A stretch of 64,000 bases of DNA, taken from positions 1 to 64,000 of the forward strand of contig NZ_JAGJEH010000003.1 of NCBI RefSeq assembly GCF_018100925.1. Reading direction: 5' to 3'. The notes under the pieces are model-generated. The model was not told where the DNA came from and made no database searches. It was given only the letters and a program-made list of their open reading frames with translations. Shown piece by piece: positions 27,169 through 35,830 of this stretch; position 1 is the stretch's first letter, and every line of letters begins with the position of its first letter. The translations under genes were made by a program, and so were the position numbers. This stretch comes from Pseudoalteromonas luteoviolacea. Its GTDB lineage: Bacteria; Pseudomonadota; Gammaproteobacteria; Enterobacterales; Alteromonadaceae.

Positions 27169-27220
27169 GTCCGGCGTCCGCTTTAATTTTACTGTCCGCG
27201 TACTGTCCGGTGTCCGTCCG
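27169..27220 (+). promoter_or_regulatory. repeated GTCCG sites, candidate enhancer for the NtrC-type regulator
   Basis: GTCCG occurs six times in 52 bases (starts 27169, 27176, 27194, 27205, 27212, 27216), with ACTGTCCG twice at 27191 and 27202, eleven bases (about one helical turn) apart. The cluster lies about 60-110 bases upstream of a sigma-54 promoter, the usual place for an activator's upstream sites. The regulator encoded at 31968 is the natural candidate to bind here. The rest of the 27004-27337 gap holds nothing else I can identify. Confidence 0.65.
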
Positions 27221-27280
27221 ATGACCAATGAACACTCGCCACAAAATAAATAAAACACAATAAAAACAACAAGATAAATA

Positions 27281-27297
27281 TTGGCACAGTGATTGAT
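27281..27297 (+). promoter_or_regulatory. sigma-54 promoter of the ABC efflux operon
   Basis: TTGGCACAGTGATTGAT has the -24 element TTGGCAC, and a GG to GA distance of ten bases, as in the sigma-54 consensus TTGGCAC-N5-TTGCT. The -12 box reads TTGAT instead of TTGCT, a single deviation. The adaptor gene starts about 40 bases downstream. An NtrC-type activator with a sigma-54-contacting loop is encoded in the same operon, which strongly supports the call. Confidence 0.75.
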
Positions 27298-27337
27298 ATG
27301 TAAAAGCAAACGACATAGATTCAAGGAGCCGGACGCC

Positions 27338-28606
27338 ATGATCCGCAATACATCACAACAGGATAAAGTAATAACAAAAAAGCCCACTGCGAAAAAGTGG
27401 CTGTTGGCAGGGCTTGGAGGCATTGGGCTTCTCAGCGCTGTCGCACTGTCAATTGAAGACTTTTCACAACTGTTATCCGCAGAGCAAGTGGTATCAAGTC
27501 AACAGCTAAAAACAGCACAAGTGGTCAGGGGCGATATGATCCAAGATATACGAGTAGAAGGACGTACCCTTGCGGCTGTTAGCCCGTCACTCTACGCCAT
27601 TGCGTCAGGCACCGTGACACTGCATGTCAAAGCCGGTGACTCCATCACTGCAGGACAAGCGTTAGCGAGCTTGGATAGTCCGGAGCTTCGCAACCAATTG
27701 CTGCAAGAAGAAGCCACATTAAGGCGTATAGAAATGGAAGTAAAACGCAAGCAAATTGCCATCAAACAACAGCAGCTCGACAATACACAAAAGATGGAGT
27801 TGGCAAAAGTAGAACTTGAAGCTGCACAGAGTGAAATGGCCCGTGCAAACGCGAGCATTGAAAAGCAAATTATTTCCAAACTAGAGTTAGAGCAAACCAT
27901 GGTTGAACTCAAACGTGCAGAGCTCAATGAACGCCATGCTATCGAGAGCTTGAAACTATCACAAGAACAACTCAACTTTGAGCTGCAAAGCACCCAATTG
28001 GATTTAGATAGACAACGCCATCTTGTCACTGATTTGCAACGCCAAGTGGATGCTTTAACACTCACCTCACCGCTCGATGGCATCGTTGGCAATTTAAATG
28101 TTCAGCAAAAACAACACGTACAACGAGATAGTGAGCTGATGTCACTGGTTGATTTGAGTGAATTAGAAGTGGAAGCATATATTCCCGAAAATCTCGCAGA
28201 TGAATTGGGCATTGGGTTGAAGGCCAAAGTGCAAATTAACAACCAGTACTATCTTGCAACACTGATGGCCATTTCACCTGAGGTCGAAAATGGTCGCGTG
28301 TCAGGTCGTATTCGCTTCGATCAACAACCTGAAAGTTTGCGCCAAAATCAACGTGTCAACGCCCAAATTATCATTTCCCATAAGCAGAATGTTCTAAAGG
28401 TGGAACGCGGTGCATTTGTCGAAACTGGCTCCGCAACTACCACCTACAAAATTGCAGACGGCAGCGCAATTAGGACACGTATCACATTGGGTGCAAAAAG
28501 TATCAGAGAAGTAGAAGTAAAAAGCGGCTTGCAGGCTGGTGATACAATAGTAATATCTAGTCTTTCCCCATTTGGGCAAGCTCAACAAGTCATTCTAAGC
28601 GAATAA
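27338..28606 (+). CDS. HlyD-type periplasmic adaptor of an ABC efflux system
   Basis: The 422-residue membrane-fusion protein has one N-terminal helix (KKWLLAGLGGIGLLSAVALS), a biotinyl-lipoyl half-domain (SGTVTLHVKAGDSITAGQAL), a long coiled coil at about residues 110-220 rich in Lys, Glu and Gln, the second lipoyl half (LTLTSPLDGIVGNLNV), and a beta-barrel region. It couples the ABC permeases that follow to an outer-membrane channel. GGAG lies nine bases before the ATG at 27338; an in-frame TTG at 27293 overlaps the sigma-54 promoter and is unlikely. It is the first gene of a six-gene unit that ends in its own two-component regulators. Confidence 0.9.
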   Translation: MIRNTSQQDKVITKKPTAKKWLLAGLGGIGLLSAVALSIEDFSQLLSAEQVVSSQQLKTAQVVRGDMIQDIRVEGRTLAAVSPSLYAIASGTVTLHVKAGDSITAGQALASLDSPELRNQLLQEEATLRRIEMEVKRKQIAIKQQQLDNTQKMELAKVELEAAQSEMARANASIEKQIISKLELEQTMVELKRAELNERHAIESLKLSQEQLNFELQSTQLDLDRQRHLVTDLQRQVDALTLTSPLDGIVGNLNVQQKQHVQRDSELMSLVDLSELEVEAYIPENLADELGIGLKAKVQINNQYYLATLMAISPEVENGRVSGRIRFDQQPESLRQNQRVNAQIIISHKQNVLKVERGAFVETGSATTTYKIADGSAIRTRITLGAKSIREVEVKSGLQAGDTIVISSLSPFGQAQQVILSE

Positions 28607-28622
28607 AAATAAAGGAAAAACC

Positions 28623-29318
28623 ATGCTACAAATGAATAATATCAGCAAAATCTATCGTACTGACTTAGTCGAGACACACGCTCTAAGTGGAGTAAATCTC
28701 AGTGTTGAAGAAGGTGAATTCATCGCAGTGACTGGCCCATCAGGATCAGGCAAAACCACCTTTTTAAACATTACCGGCTTATTAGAAACGTTCGAAGAAG
28801 GACAGTACCTGTTAGACGGGGAAGACGTCAGCCAACTTACGGACAAGCATTTGTCAAAGCTCAGAAATGAAAAGATAGGATTTATTTTTCAAGGCTTCAA
28901 CCTCATTGCTGACTTAAATTTATACGACAATATTGAGGTGCCACTCATTTTTCGCGGGATAAACAGACAAGAACGTAAAAAACGTATTGAAGAGAGTCTA
29001 GAGTTGGTTGGCTTAGGTAGCCGCGCAAGTCACTTCCCTGCACAGCTTAGTGGTGGACAACAACAACGGGTTGCCATTGCCAGAGCTCTGGCGGGCAAAC
29101 CTAGGTTTCTATTGGCGGATGAACCTACTGGTAACCTAGATACCATGATGGCTCGCCAAGTTATGGAACTCCTACAAGAAATAAATCGACAAGGCACCAC
29201 ATTGATTATGGTGACCCATGATAATGAATTGGCACAAAGAGCGCATCGTAATATTCAGATCTTAGACGGTCAGGTCAGCGACATAGCCAAAAGCCAATTG
29301 ACTGATTTAGCGGTATAG
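28623..29318 (+). CDS. ABC transporter ATPase, MacB/LolD type
   Basis: The 231-residue ATPase has all the nucleotide-binding motifs: Walker A GPSGSGKTT at residues 39-47, the Q-loop FQGF, the signature LSGGQQQRVAIARAL around 140-155, Walker B FLLADEPTGNLD, and the switch histidine in MVTHD. Length and motif spacing match LolD and MacB-type ATPases, which drive transport by FtsX-like permeases rather than forming a channel. It sits 16 bases after the adaptor gene and eight bases before the first permease, so the genes make one transcript. Confidence 0.93.
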   Translation: MLQMNNISKIYRTDLVETHALSGVNLSVEEGEFIAVTGPSGSGKTTFLNITGLLETFEEGQYLLDGEDVSQLTDKHLSKLRNEKIGFIFQGFNLIADLNLYDNIEVPLIFRGINRQERKKRIEESLELVGLGSRASHFPAQLSGGQQQRVAIARALAGKPRFLLADEPTGNLDTMMARQVMELLQEINRQGTTLIMVTHDNELAQRAHRNIQILDGQVSDIAKSQLTDLAV

Positions 29319-29326
29319 GTGATCCC

Positions 29327-30694
29327 ATGAAAGATGCATTTCACCTTGCATGGCAAGGATTTAGACAAAAATCAAAACTCACTGCTCTGATGATAGTGAA
29401 CTTGGTGATCGGCATAACCCTGCTACTCACTATGGGAACCATCATTGATCAAAGTGGCCGCTCAGCGATGTCTCATAAGCTAGATGTACTTCAGCACCTC
29501 AGCCTCAACTTCATGGATGCCGAGTTTGATAGACGCCACCCACTAAGAACGCCACCTTTGACCTATCGCGATGCACAAGCCTTGTCCGATGCATATGAGG
29601 CAAAAGAGATTTCACTACAAAGTTTAAGCTTTAACTACACCACGTCGTTTGTTATCGACCTCGACGACAGTAGTGCAAGACCACTAGATGCAACAGGCTC
29701 AGCAGTCAATCACCGCTTTTTTGAGATGATGAACACGCCCTTTTTGTTTGGCAATGCTTGGAATAGCAATATGGATGACGCCAATGTCATTGTGCTTGAT
29801 AAAAAAGCCAATGATCATTTATTTGCAGGGACAAACTCTGTTGGTAAGTTTGTGATGATCAATAACCAGCAACTAGAAGTTGTCGGCGTCGTTGATTTAT
29901 CTCAGCATACTCACCGCTTTCAGAATATTAGTTTTAGCAATCGAAATAATGACATGGCATTTGTGCCTATGGATTACGCTTTAGCAAATAACTTACCGAG
30001 AGTCGGTTATATGCCATGTATGACTAAAGATGAAGCTCTACGTCCTGAGCTGCGCCAAACCAATGTCACAGGCTTGAAAAGTGCCGAGTGTGGCTTCTTG
30101 CATGCATGGGCGCAGGTTTCACCAGACAACACACAGGCACAAGTCGACGAGCTGACACTTTGGATGAGGAACTACACTCAGCAACAATCAACTCTAGGCC
30201 GATTTACCCATAGTGAACCTTATTATATTCAATCGTTAAAACTGCTCCATGACACCATTTATCGCTTTATGGATTGGGAGCGAGTGTATTTAAATTTCGC
30301 TTACTTGCTGTTTGCTATCACCTTGGTGAACACGGTCGGTATTTTACTGGCAAAAAATCAACACAGAGCCAAACTGGTCTCTCTTTACCGAGCACTCGGT
30401 GCGAACCGGCTATACATTGTAAAACTACAAATGATTGAATTACTTCTCGGCGCCACCATTGCCATCATATTAGGCTTGATTGGTGCACAAATCGGCCTTT
30501 ATGTCATGTATCTTCTGGCTATGTACCAAATGGATTACGTCGGTGTGGCAGAACAAGTACAACGACTTTACAGCATGGATATGTGGTTCGCATTTAAAGC
30601 AGCAATGGCCATCTATTTTACCATTTTAATCGCGGGCTTATTTCCAATTATCGCAGCCAGCCGCATTGCTCCCGCATCTCAATTAAGAGGATAA
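29327..30694 (+). CDS. FtsX/MacB-type ABC permease
   Basis: The 455-residue permease has an N-terminal membrane helix (LTALMIVNLVIGITLLLTM), a large periplasmic domain of about 260 residues, and three further helices at the C terminus (FAYLLFAITLVNTVGILLA, then about residue 370, then near the end), the FtsX arrangement. The C-terminal SLYRALGANRLYIVKLQMIE carries the family's ALGA motif that contacts the ATPase. The periplasmic domain begins with HLSLNFMDAEFDRRHPLR and has no obvious homologue by eye. It pairs with the second permease, so the transporter is a heterodimer with one ATPase. Confidence 0.88.
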   Translation: MKDAFHLAWQGFRQKSKLTALMIVNLVIGITLLLTMGTIIDQSGRSAMSHKLDVLQHLSLNFMDAEFDRRHPLRTPPLTYRDAQALSDAYEAKEISLQSLSFNYTTSFVIDLDDSSARPLDATGSAVNHRFFEMMNTPFLFGNAWNSNMDDANVIVLDKKANDHLFAGTNSVGKFVMINNQQLEVVGVVDLSQHTHRFQNISFSNRNNDMAFVPMDYALANNLPRVGYMPCMTKDEALRPELRQTNVTGLKSAECGFLHAWAQVSPDNTQAQVDELTLWMRNYTQQQSTLGRFTHSEPYYIQSLKLLHDTIYRFMDWERVYLNFAYLLFAITLVNTVGILLAKNQHRAKLVSLYRALGANRLYIVKLQMIELLLGATIAIILGLIGAQIGLYVMYLLAMYQMDYVGVAEQVQRLYSMDMWFAFKAAMAIYFTILIAGLFPIIAASRIAPASQLRG

Positions 30695-30698
30695 GTTC

Positions 30699-31922
30699 AT
30701 GGCGATTAAACATATTTTAAAACTCATTTTAAAGCACAAAAGTATTTCGCTGTTGATCACGCTACAAATTGCTATAGCGGTCACCATTGTCGGCAATACC
30801 AGCTTTATCAGTTATCGTACGTTGCAAAACTGGCTTGTTCCTTCGCATATTGCCGAAGAACAAATTATTAATGTTTACACGCGTGCATTTGACAAAAACC
30901 TTGATAAAGGCGCGCTCATCGAACGGGATTTGCAACGCCTAAAAGCCTTACCAGGTGTTGAATCTGCTAGCTATGCGGGCAATGAATTGGTATTAGCAAC
31001 GGTAAACGGTCGTAACTTTGCACACAATACACTTGATACAGACAATCAGGGAGAGTATGTTGCGCTTTTTGCCCAAACACAGGGCGGCGTCGAAACCTTG
31101 GGGGTCCACATAAGTCAGGGACGCCATTTTTATGATACCGAGTATATCTTTGGCGCTGCTGCTCAAAATCAACGCGCCAGTGTTGTGATGATAAGCAATG
31201 CGTTAGCAAAGAAGCTTTTCCCGCAACAAAGTGCCCTTGGTCAGACAGTCTATTTGCATAGTGATCGCGCCCCCTACCAAGTCATTGCCATATATGACGA
31301 TATGATGTTGGGTGAAACCGCTGTCTACACTAACAACTGGTATCACTCGGCAATTTTACCCGAAGCGCATTACGGTCGAAACAGCCAAATTAACTATTTG
31401 GTAAAGGTGGCACCAAACACAGACAAAACCGTACTCGAAACCATTGAAGACTTACTATTTGAAGAAGATGGCCGAATAGTACAACAAGTTGAGTTTGCGG
31501 CCCGCGCAAAGAAACGTTTGTGGGATGGTCGAAGTACCTTTGCATTTATTATGATGGGGATCAGTGGCATTGCAATTTTGGTTACTGGAGTCGGGATCAT
31601 TGCATTAGTCTCCTTCTCAATATCTGTACGTAAAAAGGAAATTGGTGTGCTACGTGCTTTGGGTGCAAGCCAATCTAGAGTAATGCAAACACTGCTCATC
31701 GAAAACTCAATTTTAGCCATTGTGGGCATCATATTGGGACTATTTGCTGCGCTGTGGCTAAACCAATATTTTGTCACTAATCTCAGGATCCAAGGGCTCA
31801 TTGTGCCATGGTTAGCAGGCTTAGTAGCCTTATGTGTATGGTTACTAAGCGCCACAGCAGTCTATATCCCTGCTAGAAAAGCAGCTAGAATAGCCCCCGC
31901 ACAGGTTACAAAAACCAGTTAA
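30699..31922 (+). CDS. FtsX/MacB-type ABC permease
   Basis: The 407-residue second permease has the same layout: helix 1 (ISLLITLQIAIAVTIVGN), a periplasmic domain of about 230 residues containing MISNALAKKLFPQQSALGQT, as in MacB-type periplasmic domains, and three C-terminal helices. IGVLRALGASQSRVMQTLLI is the cytoplasmic coupling motif. It starts four bases after the first permease. With its neighbours it forms a tripartite efflux system for an unknown substrate, for instance an antimicrobial peptide or a lipid-like compound; this is inferred from the MacB family. Confidence 0.9.
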   Translation: MAIKHILKLILKHKSISLLITLQIAIAVTIVGNTSFISYRTLQNWLVPSHIAEEQIINVYTRAFDKNLDKGALIERDLQRLKALPGVESASYAGNELVLATVNGRNFAHNTLDTDNQGEYVALFAQTQGGVETLGVHISQGRHFYDTEYIFGAAAQNQRASVVMISNALAKKLFPQQSALGQTVYLHSDRAPYQVIAIYDDMMLGETAVYTNNWYHSAILPEAHYGRNSQINYLVKVAPNTDKTVLETIEDLLFEEDGRIVQQVEFAARAKKRLWDGRSTFAFIMMGISGIAILVTGVGIIALVSFSISVRKKEIGVLRALGASQSRVMQTLLIENSILAIVGIILGLFAALWLNQYFVTNLRIQGLIVPWLAGLVALCVWLLSATAVYIPARKAARIAPAQVTKTS

Positions 31923-31929
31923 ATAACAA

Positions 31930-31949
31930 GCCGGTACATTTGTACCGGC
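31930..31949 (+). terminator. hairpin between transporter and two-component genes
   Basis: GCCGGTACA pairs with TGTACCGGC across only TT, a perfect 9-bp stem, seven bases after the permease stop codon. It is followed by ATTATAAATG with no T-run. It may attenuate transcription into the regulator genes or stabilise the upstream mRNA end. Confidence 0.5.
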
Positions 31950-31967
31950 ATTATAAATGATAAAAAT

Positions 31968-33302
31968 ATGCAAAATAAAATACTTGTGATCGATGACAAT
32001 CAAGATGTAATAAAAGCACTCAAGCTATTGTTCTTACTCAATGACATTGACTGCGATGGCGCGACAACACCTGAACAAGGGCTCGAATTATTGAACAGCC
32101 AAGCCTATGATTTAGTCATTCAAGATATGAATTTCAGCCAAGACACCACCTCAGGTGCGGAAGGCAAAGCACTCTATCAAGAGATCCGAGCACTCAACCC
32201 AGACCTACCCATTATTTTATTGACCGCATGGGCTGACCTAGAAACTGCAGTAGAACTTATCAAAGATGGGGCCGCAGACTACCTAGAAAAGCCATGGCGA
32301 GAAGAAAAGCTACTGGCATCTGTCAATCAATTACTTGAAATGTATCGGCTTGAAAAAGCACAATTTCAGCAGCAAAAGCAATCAAGAACACGTACTAATA
32401 AGCTAAACGAGCAGTTTAACTTAGCAGGCCTCGTCTATGCGGACACAGCAATGCTCAGTTTACTCGAAGTCGCAACACAAGTGGCCCACTCAGATGCCCC
32501 CGTCCTCATTACGGGACCTAATGGTGCCGGAAAAGAAAAAATAGCCGAAGTGATTGTCGCCAACAGCGCCTATAGCGACAATGCTTTTGTTAAAGTCAAT
32601 GCTGGTGCGCTGCCAGCCGACCTAATTGAGGCTGAACTATTTGGCGTAGTCAGTGGTGCATACACAGGCGCAACAAAGAGTCGTATCGGCCGATTTGAAG
32701 CAGCCGATGGCGGCACTATTTTTTTGGATGAAATAGGGAATTTACCACTTTCAGGACAACAAAAGTTACTGCGCGTGCTACAGACCGGTGAATATGAACC
32801 TGTTGGCAGTAGCCAAACAAAAAAAGTCAATGTCAGGGTACTCAGCGCAACCAATGCTGATTTAACTGCCGCTATTGCGAGCGGCGTATTTAGAGAAGAT
32901 CTGTATTACCGCCTGAATATGATTGAATTAAAACTCCCTGCACTGGTAGACAGGCCCGATGACATTATCCCGCTAGCAGAACACTTTCTGCAAGGCCATA
33001 AGCGGTTCAGCTCTAGCGCCACCAATGCATTGAAACGCCATAATTGGCCAGGTAATGTCAGAGAGCTGCAAAATGTCGTTGGTCGTGCACAATTGCTGGC
33101 TCAGAGCGAACTAATTGAAGCTTCTGATTTAGGACTAAAACCCAATCAAACGAATTCTTCAGCAAATACGGGGCTATCAGCACAGGACATTCAAAATGCC
33201 TTACAATCACACGATGGTAACGTCACACACGCGGCAAAAAGTTTAGGCTTAAGTCGCCAAGCAATGTATCGCCGTATGGACAAATTCGGGATAGCACGCT
33301 AA
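31968..33302 (+). CDS. sigma-54-dependent response regulator (NtrC family)
   Basis: The 444-residue activator has a receiver domain (residues 1-120; phospho-acceptor Asp52 in VIQDMNF, conserved LTAW and EKPW), an AAA+ domain from about 155 (Walker A GPNGAGKE near 185; sigma-54-contacting loop SGAYTGAT near 230, with Tyr in place of the usual Phe; Walker B GTIFLDEIGNL), and a Fis-type helix-turn-helix at the C terminus (THAAKSLGLSRQAMYRRMDK). It activates sigma-54 promoters, and the repeated GTCCG sites and sigma-54 promoter upstream of its operon are its likely targets, giving positive autoregulation. The kinase gene overlaps it by one base. Confidence 0.93.
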   Translation: MQNKILVIDDNQDVIKALKLLFLLNDIDCDGATTPEQGLELLNSQAYDLVIQDMNFSQDTTSGAEGKALYQEIRALNPDLPIILLTAWADLETAVELIKDGAADYLEKPWREEKLLASVNQLLEMYRLEKAQFQQQKQSRTRTNKLNEQFNLAGLVYADTAMLSLLEVATQVAHSDAPVLITGPNGAGKEKIAEVIVANSAYSDNAFVKVNAGALPADLIEAELFGVVSGAYTGATKSRIGRFEAADGGTIFLDEIGNLPLSGQQKLLRVLQTGEYEPVGSSQTKKVNVRVLSATNADLTAAIASGVFREDLYYRLNMIELKLPALVDRPDDIIPLAEHFLQGHKRFSSSATNALKRHNWPGNVRELQNVVGRAQLLAQSELIEASDLGLKPNQTNSSANTGLSAQDIQNALQSHDGNVTHAAKSLGLSRQAMYRRMDKFGIAR

Positions 33303-34624
33303 TGAAGTATAAGATGGGCTCTTTAGCTGGAAAAATGTCATGTTTTGCAACGATATTCATCCTGCTTGCCACAGGCATTCAAGGCACGTTATATGTTATT
33401 GAAGCGCCTTTTTTAGTCGGTTTACTTATATCACTGCTTATCACATTGCCGTTGGTATTTTTTAGCTGCGAATATATTTTTCAGCAGCATAAGAGAACCA
33501 TAGATACACTCACGAACGGCTTAAAAAGCATTCATGATAATGACTTCTCAATCCGTATTTCCGAACATCAAGAGTCCGATTTAAGTACTGCAGTGAGTAT
33601 GTACAATAAGCTCACTACTCACCTAAAAAAGCAACGACAAACACTTAATCAGCGAGAAATACTGCTAGATAGTATAGTGCAAGCGTCTCCGATGGGGATC
33701 GTATTACTCGACCCCTTCAAACACATAGTGTATTTTAACAACGAATCTACCCAGCTTTTAAAGTCCTCTAAATTAGAGGGTATGACCTTGCACCAATGCT
33801 GTGAAAATCTGCACCCCTACTTACAAAAGTCGATTACTCAAGCACAGTCTGGCATGATCAGCTTCGAACAGGACGACACCAAACAAAGTTACTATTTGAG
33901 CTTTAAAACCGTTACATTTAATCATCAACCACACCAGTTAATGATTTTAAAAAATGTCTCCCTAGAGCTCAGCCAAGAAGAGCTCAGTATGTGGAAAAAT
34001 GCTATTCGCTTGATAAGCCACGAGCTAAATAACTCGCTAGCCCCCATCAGCTCACTGACGTCATCCGCAAAAACAATGTTAGTGCAAAATAAACACCTCG
34101 AATTACTACCAGATATTTTGCAAACCATAGACCAAAGAACCATGAACCTAAGTGAATTTATTGCGCAATATGCACGCTTTGCTCGCTTACCCAAACCTAA
34201 CTTAAATTATCACCCACTAAAGCCCCTATTTGATCAGGTCAGGACTTTATACTCTTTTGAGTTGCTCGCACCGCTACCTACTGAGCAGGCCTATTTCGAT
34301 GCGGCGCAAATAGAACAGGTGTTGATCAATATTTTAAAAAACGCCCATCAGTCAGGTAGTGACATTACACAGGTAGCAGTTAAAGTGGTCAAAGACTACG
34401 ACCGATTGCGAATTGCAATTGTCGACCGAGGTACAGGTATTGTAAATGGCAACCTCCATCAAGCCTTGTTGCCTTTTTACTCAACAAAACAAGATGGTTC
34501 AGGTATTGGACTCAGTTTGTGCAATGACATCATTCATGCCCACCACGGTCAAATAAAGTTGAAAAACCGTGCTCAAGGAGGCCTGATGGTTGAATTTGAT
34601 ATCCCATTGCGAGAGACTACGTAA
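33302..34624 (+). CDS. membrane histidine kinase (NtrY-like)
   Basis: The 440-residue sensor kinase has two closely spaced N-terminal membrane helices (FATIFILLATGIQGTLYVI and FLVGLLISLLITLPLVFF), with very little periplasmic sequence, so its signal is probably in the membrane. A linker, a PAS domain at about 115-225 (VQASPMGIVLLDPFKHIVY), the phospho-acceptor His240 in SHELNNSLAPI (as in NtrY and NtrB), and the ATPase domain with N-, G1- and G2-boxes (NILKNAHQSG, DRGTGI, GSGIGLSLC) follow. It overlaps the regulator gene at TAATG. Its substrate is the adjacent response regulator. A sensor with a minimal periplasmic loop suits detection of membrane or transporter stress. Confidence 0.92.
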   Translation: MKYKMGSLAGKMSCFATIFILLATGIQGTLYVIEAPFLVGLLISLLITLPLVFFSCEYIFQQHKRTIDTLTNGLKSIHDNDFSIRISEHQESDLSTAVSMYNKLTTHLKKQRQTLNQREILLDSIVQASPMGIVLLDPFKHIVYFNNESTQLLKSSKLEGMTLHQCCENLHPYLQKSITQAQSGMISFEQDDTKQSYYLSFKTVTFNHQPHQLMILKNVSLELSQEELSMWKNAIRLISHELNNSLAPISSLTSSAKTMLVQNKHLELLPDILQTIDQRTMNLSEFIAQYARFARLPKPNLNYHPLKPLFDQVRTLYSFELLAPLPTEQAYFDAAQIEQVLINILKNAHQSGSDITQVAVKVVKDYDRLRIAIVDRGTGIVNGNLHQALLPFYSTKQDGSGIGLSLCNDIIHAHHGQIKLKNRAQGGLMVEFDIPLRETT

Positions 34625-34683
34625 TACAAAAGGATTTACGCTACTAACACGATTTTATGTAGCTTTCTCACTAAGGTTTCAAC

Positions 34684-35757
34684 ATGTTATCACATACTAA
34701 ATTTTGGGTTGGTCTAAGCGTTATGACCTTGATGGGATGCCAAGCTACGCAAACAAGCAACAACCCTGTCGTGAAAAAAACCGCCCCTTGTTGGCTGCAA
34801 AACCCAGTTGTTGAAGATCAAATTGGCTTTATTGGCACGGCAGCCCCCTATAGTGCAACCAAAAATGGCTCTATTGTCGCCAGCAGACAGCGAGCTGCTG
34901 CACTGCTCGCTAACTTCCATGGCTTACCAAACCTAGACAAACAGATTAAATCGCTTTCAATAGAACAAAAGCATCTTGTTTTAGAAAGTGGTAAGAAAAT
35001 CTACTTTTCAGATCCTTTTATCACTTCAGACACCTTATACACTTATGTCAGTACACATCCGATTAAAGCGCGGCAAGCCTGTGAAGCAGTAACGTGTAAC
35101 TTCACCTTGTGCGAACCTAAATGGTTATGCAATGGCGACAACAGTATTATTGGAGCTAGTTATTACACTGCATTCTCTCATCAACAACTGCCAATGACCG
35201 CAGTCAACGCACAAGCATTGGCTGGATATCTAACGCAAGCACGTGTGAATATTCAAGAGCGTTATGCCGAATCATATTCAGCGGACCAACACCGCACACA
35301 TTTTTCACGTCAAGGGGAAGTCAATGGTAGTGACTATCAACTTCCGCTTATTATGACCAATAGTTGTCAATACGGCTCAACCTTATTTGCAAATTACCGC
35401 ATGCGTGAATATCAGCAGGAGAAAGTAACTCGTCAATCATGGCGAGAAGTTCACCAATACCAAGGTAGAAGCGTTGTTATGGGTAATTTCGGAGAAGATG
35501 GAACCATAGCGCCAGATAATCTGATAAGTAGCGCGATAAAGTTCGCCATCCGTGATGCATTAGTTGAACTTGCTAAAAACAAAGGGATCACGGTTTCAGC
35601 AACCAGTACCCTGCTTAATCAAGGTGGGCGGTTTTATCTCAGCGATACACACTTTGATGTTAAGCAAGTTGTTAGTGGGCAACTACTAGATTTGCAAGTT
35701 CAATATAAAAATGGTTTTCCAGTTGTTTATGTTTGGCTACTTGAGGGTCACGCCTAA
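34684..35757 (+). CDS. putative outer-membrane lipoprotein, 357 aa
   Basis: The N terminus SVMTLMGCQAT is a lipoprotein signal with the lipobox LMGC, so the mature protein begins at Cys19. The rest is unknown to me; it has SRQRAAALLANFHGLP and, near the end, a segment (SAIKFAIRDALVELAKNKG) recalling LPP20-type proteins. There are several scattered Cys residues (TCNFTLCEPKWLC), likely disulfide-bonded in the periplasm. The gene is 60 bases downstream of the histidine kinase gene, in the same direction, and may be part of the same transcript; it ends at a strong bidirectional terminator. Confidence 0.65.
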   Translation: MLSHTKFWVGLSVMTLMGCQATQTSNNPVVKKTAPCWLQNPVVEDQIGFIGTAAPYSATKNGSIVASRQRAAALLANFHGLPNLDKQIKSLSIEQKHLVLESGKKIYFSDPFITSDTLYTYVSTHPIKARQACEAVTCNFTLCEPKWLCNGDNSIIGASYYTAFSHQQLPMTAVNAQALAGYLTQARVNIQERYAESYSADQHRTHFSRQGEVNGSDYQLPLIMTNSCQYGSTLFANYRMREYQQEKVTRQSWREVHQYQGRSVVMGNFGEDGTIAPDNLISSAIKFAIRDALVELAKNKGITVSATSTLLNQGGRFYLSDTHFDVKQVVSGQLLDLQVQYKNGFPVVYVWLLEGHA

Positions 35758-35790
35758 CATATCACCACATCGAACCGAGATAACTTGACT

Positions 35791-35824
35791 AATACAATAA
35801 GGGTCACCAGACCCTTATTGTATT
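35791..35824. terminator. perfect 15-bp inverted repeat terminator, bidirectional
   Basis: AATACAATAAGGGTC (35791-35805) and GACCCTTATTGTATT (35810-35824) pair perfectly around ACCA. It sits between the converging lipoprotein and subtilisin genes, and the A/T-rich base of the stem supplies the U-tract on both strands, so it can stop both transcripts. Confidence 0.9.
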
Positions 35825-35830
35825 GTGCAT

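Noticed and set aside
27095..27423. Leftward open frames over the sigma-54 promoter region
   Set aside because: They cross the adaptor start codon and the promoter, and their composition is not protein-like.
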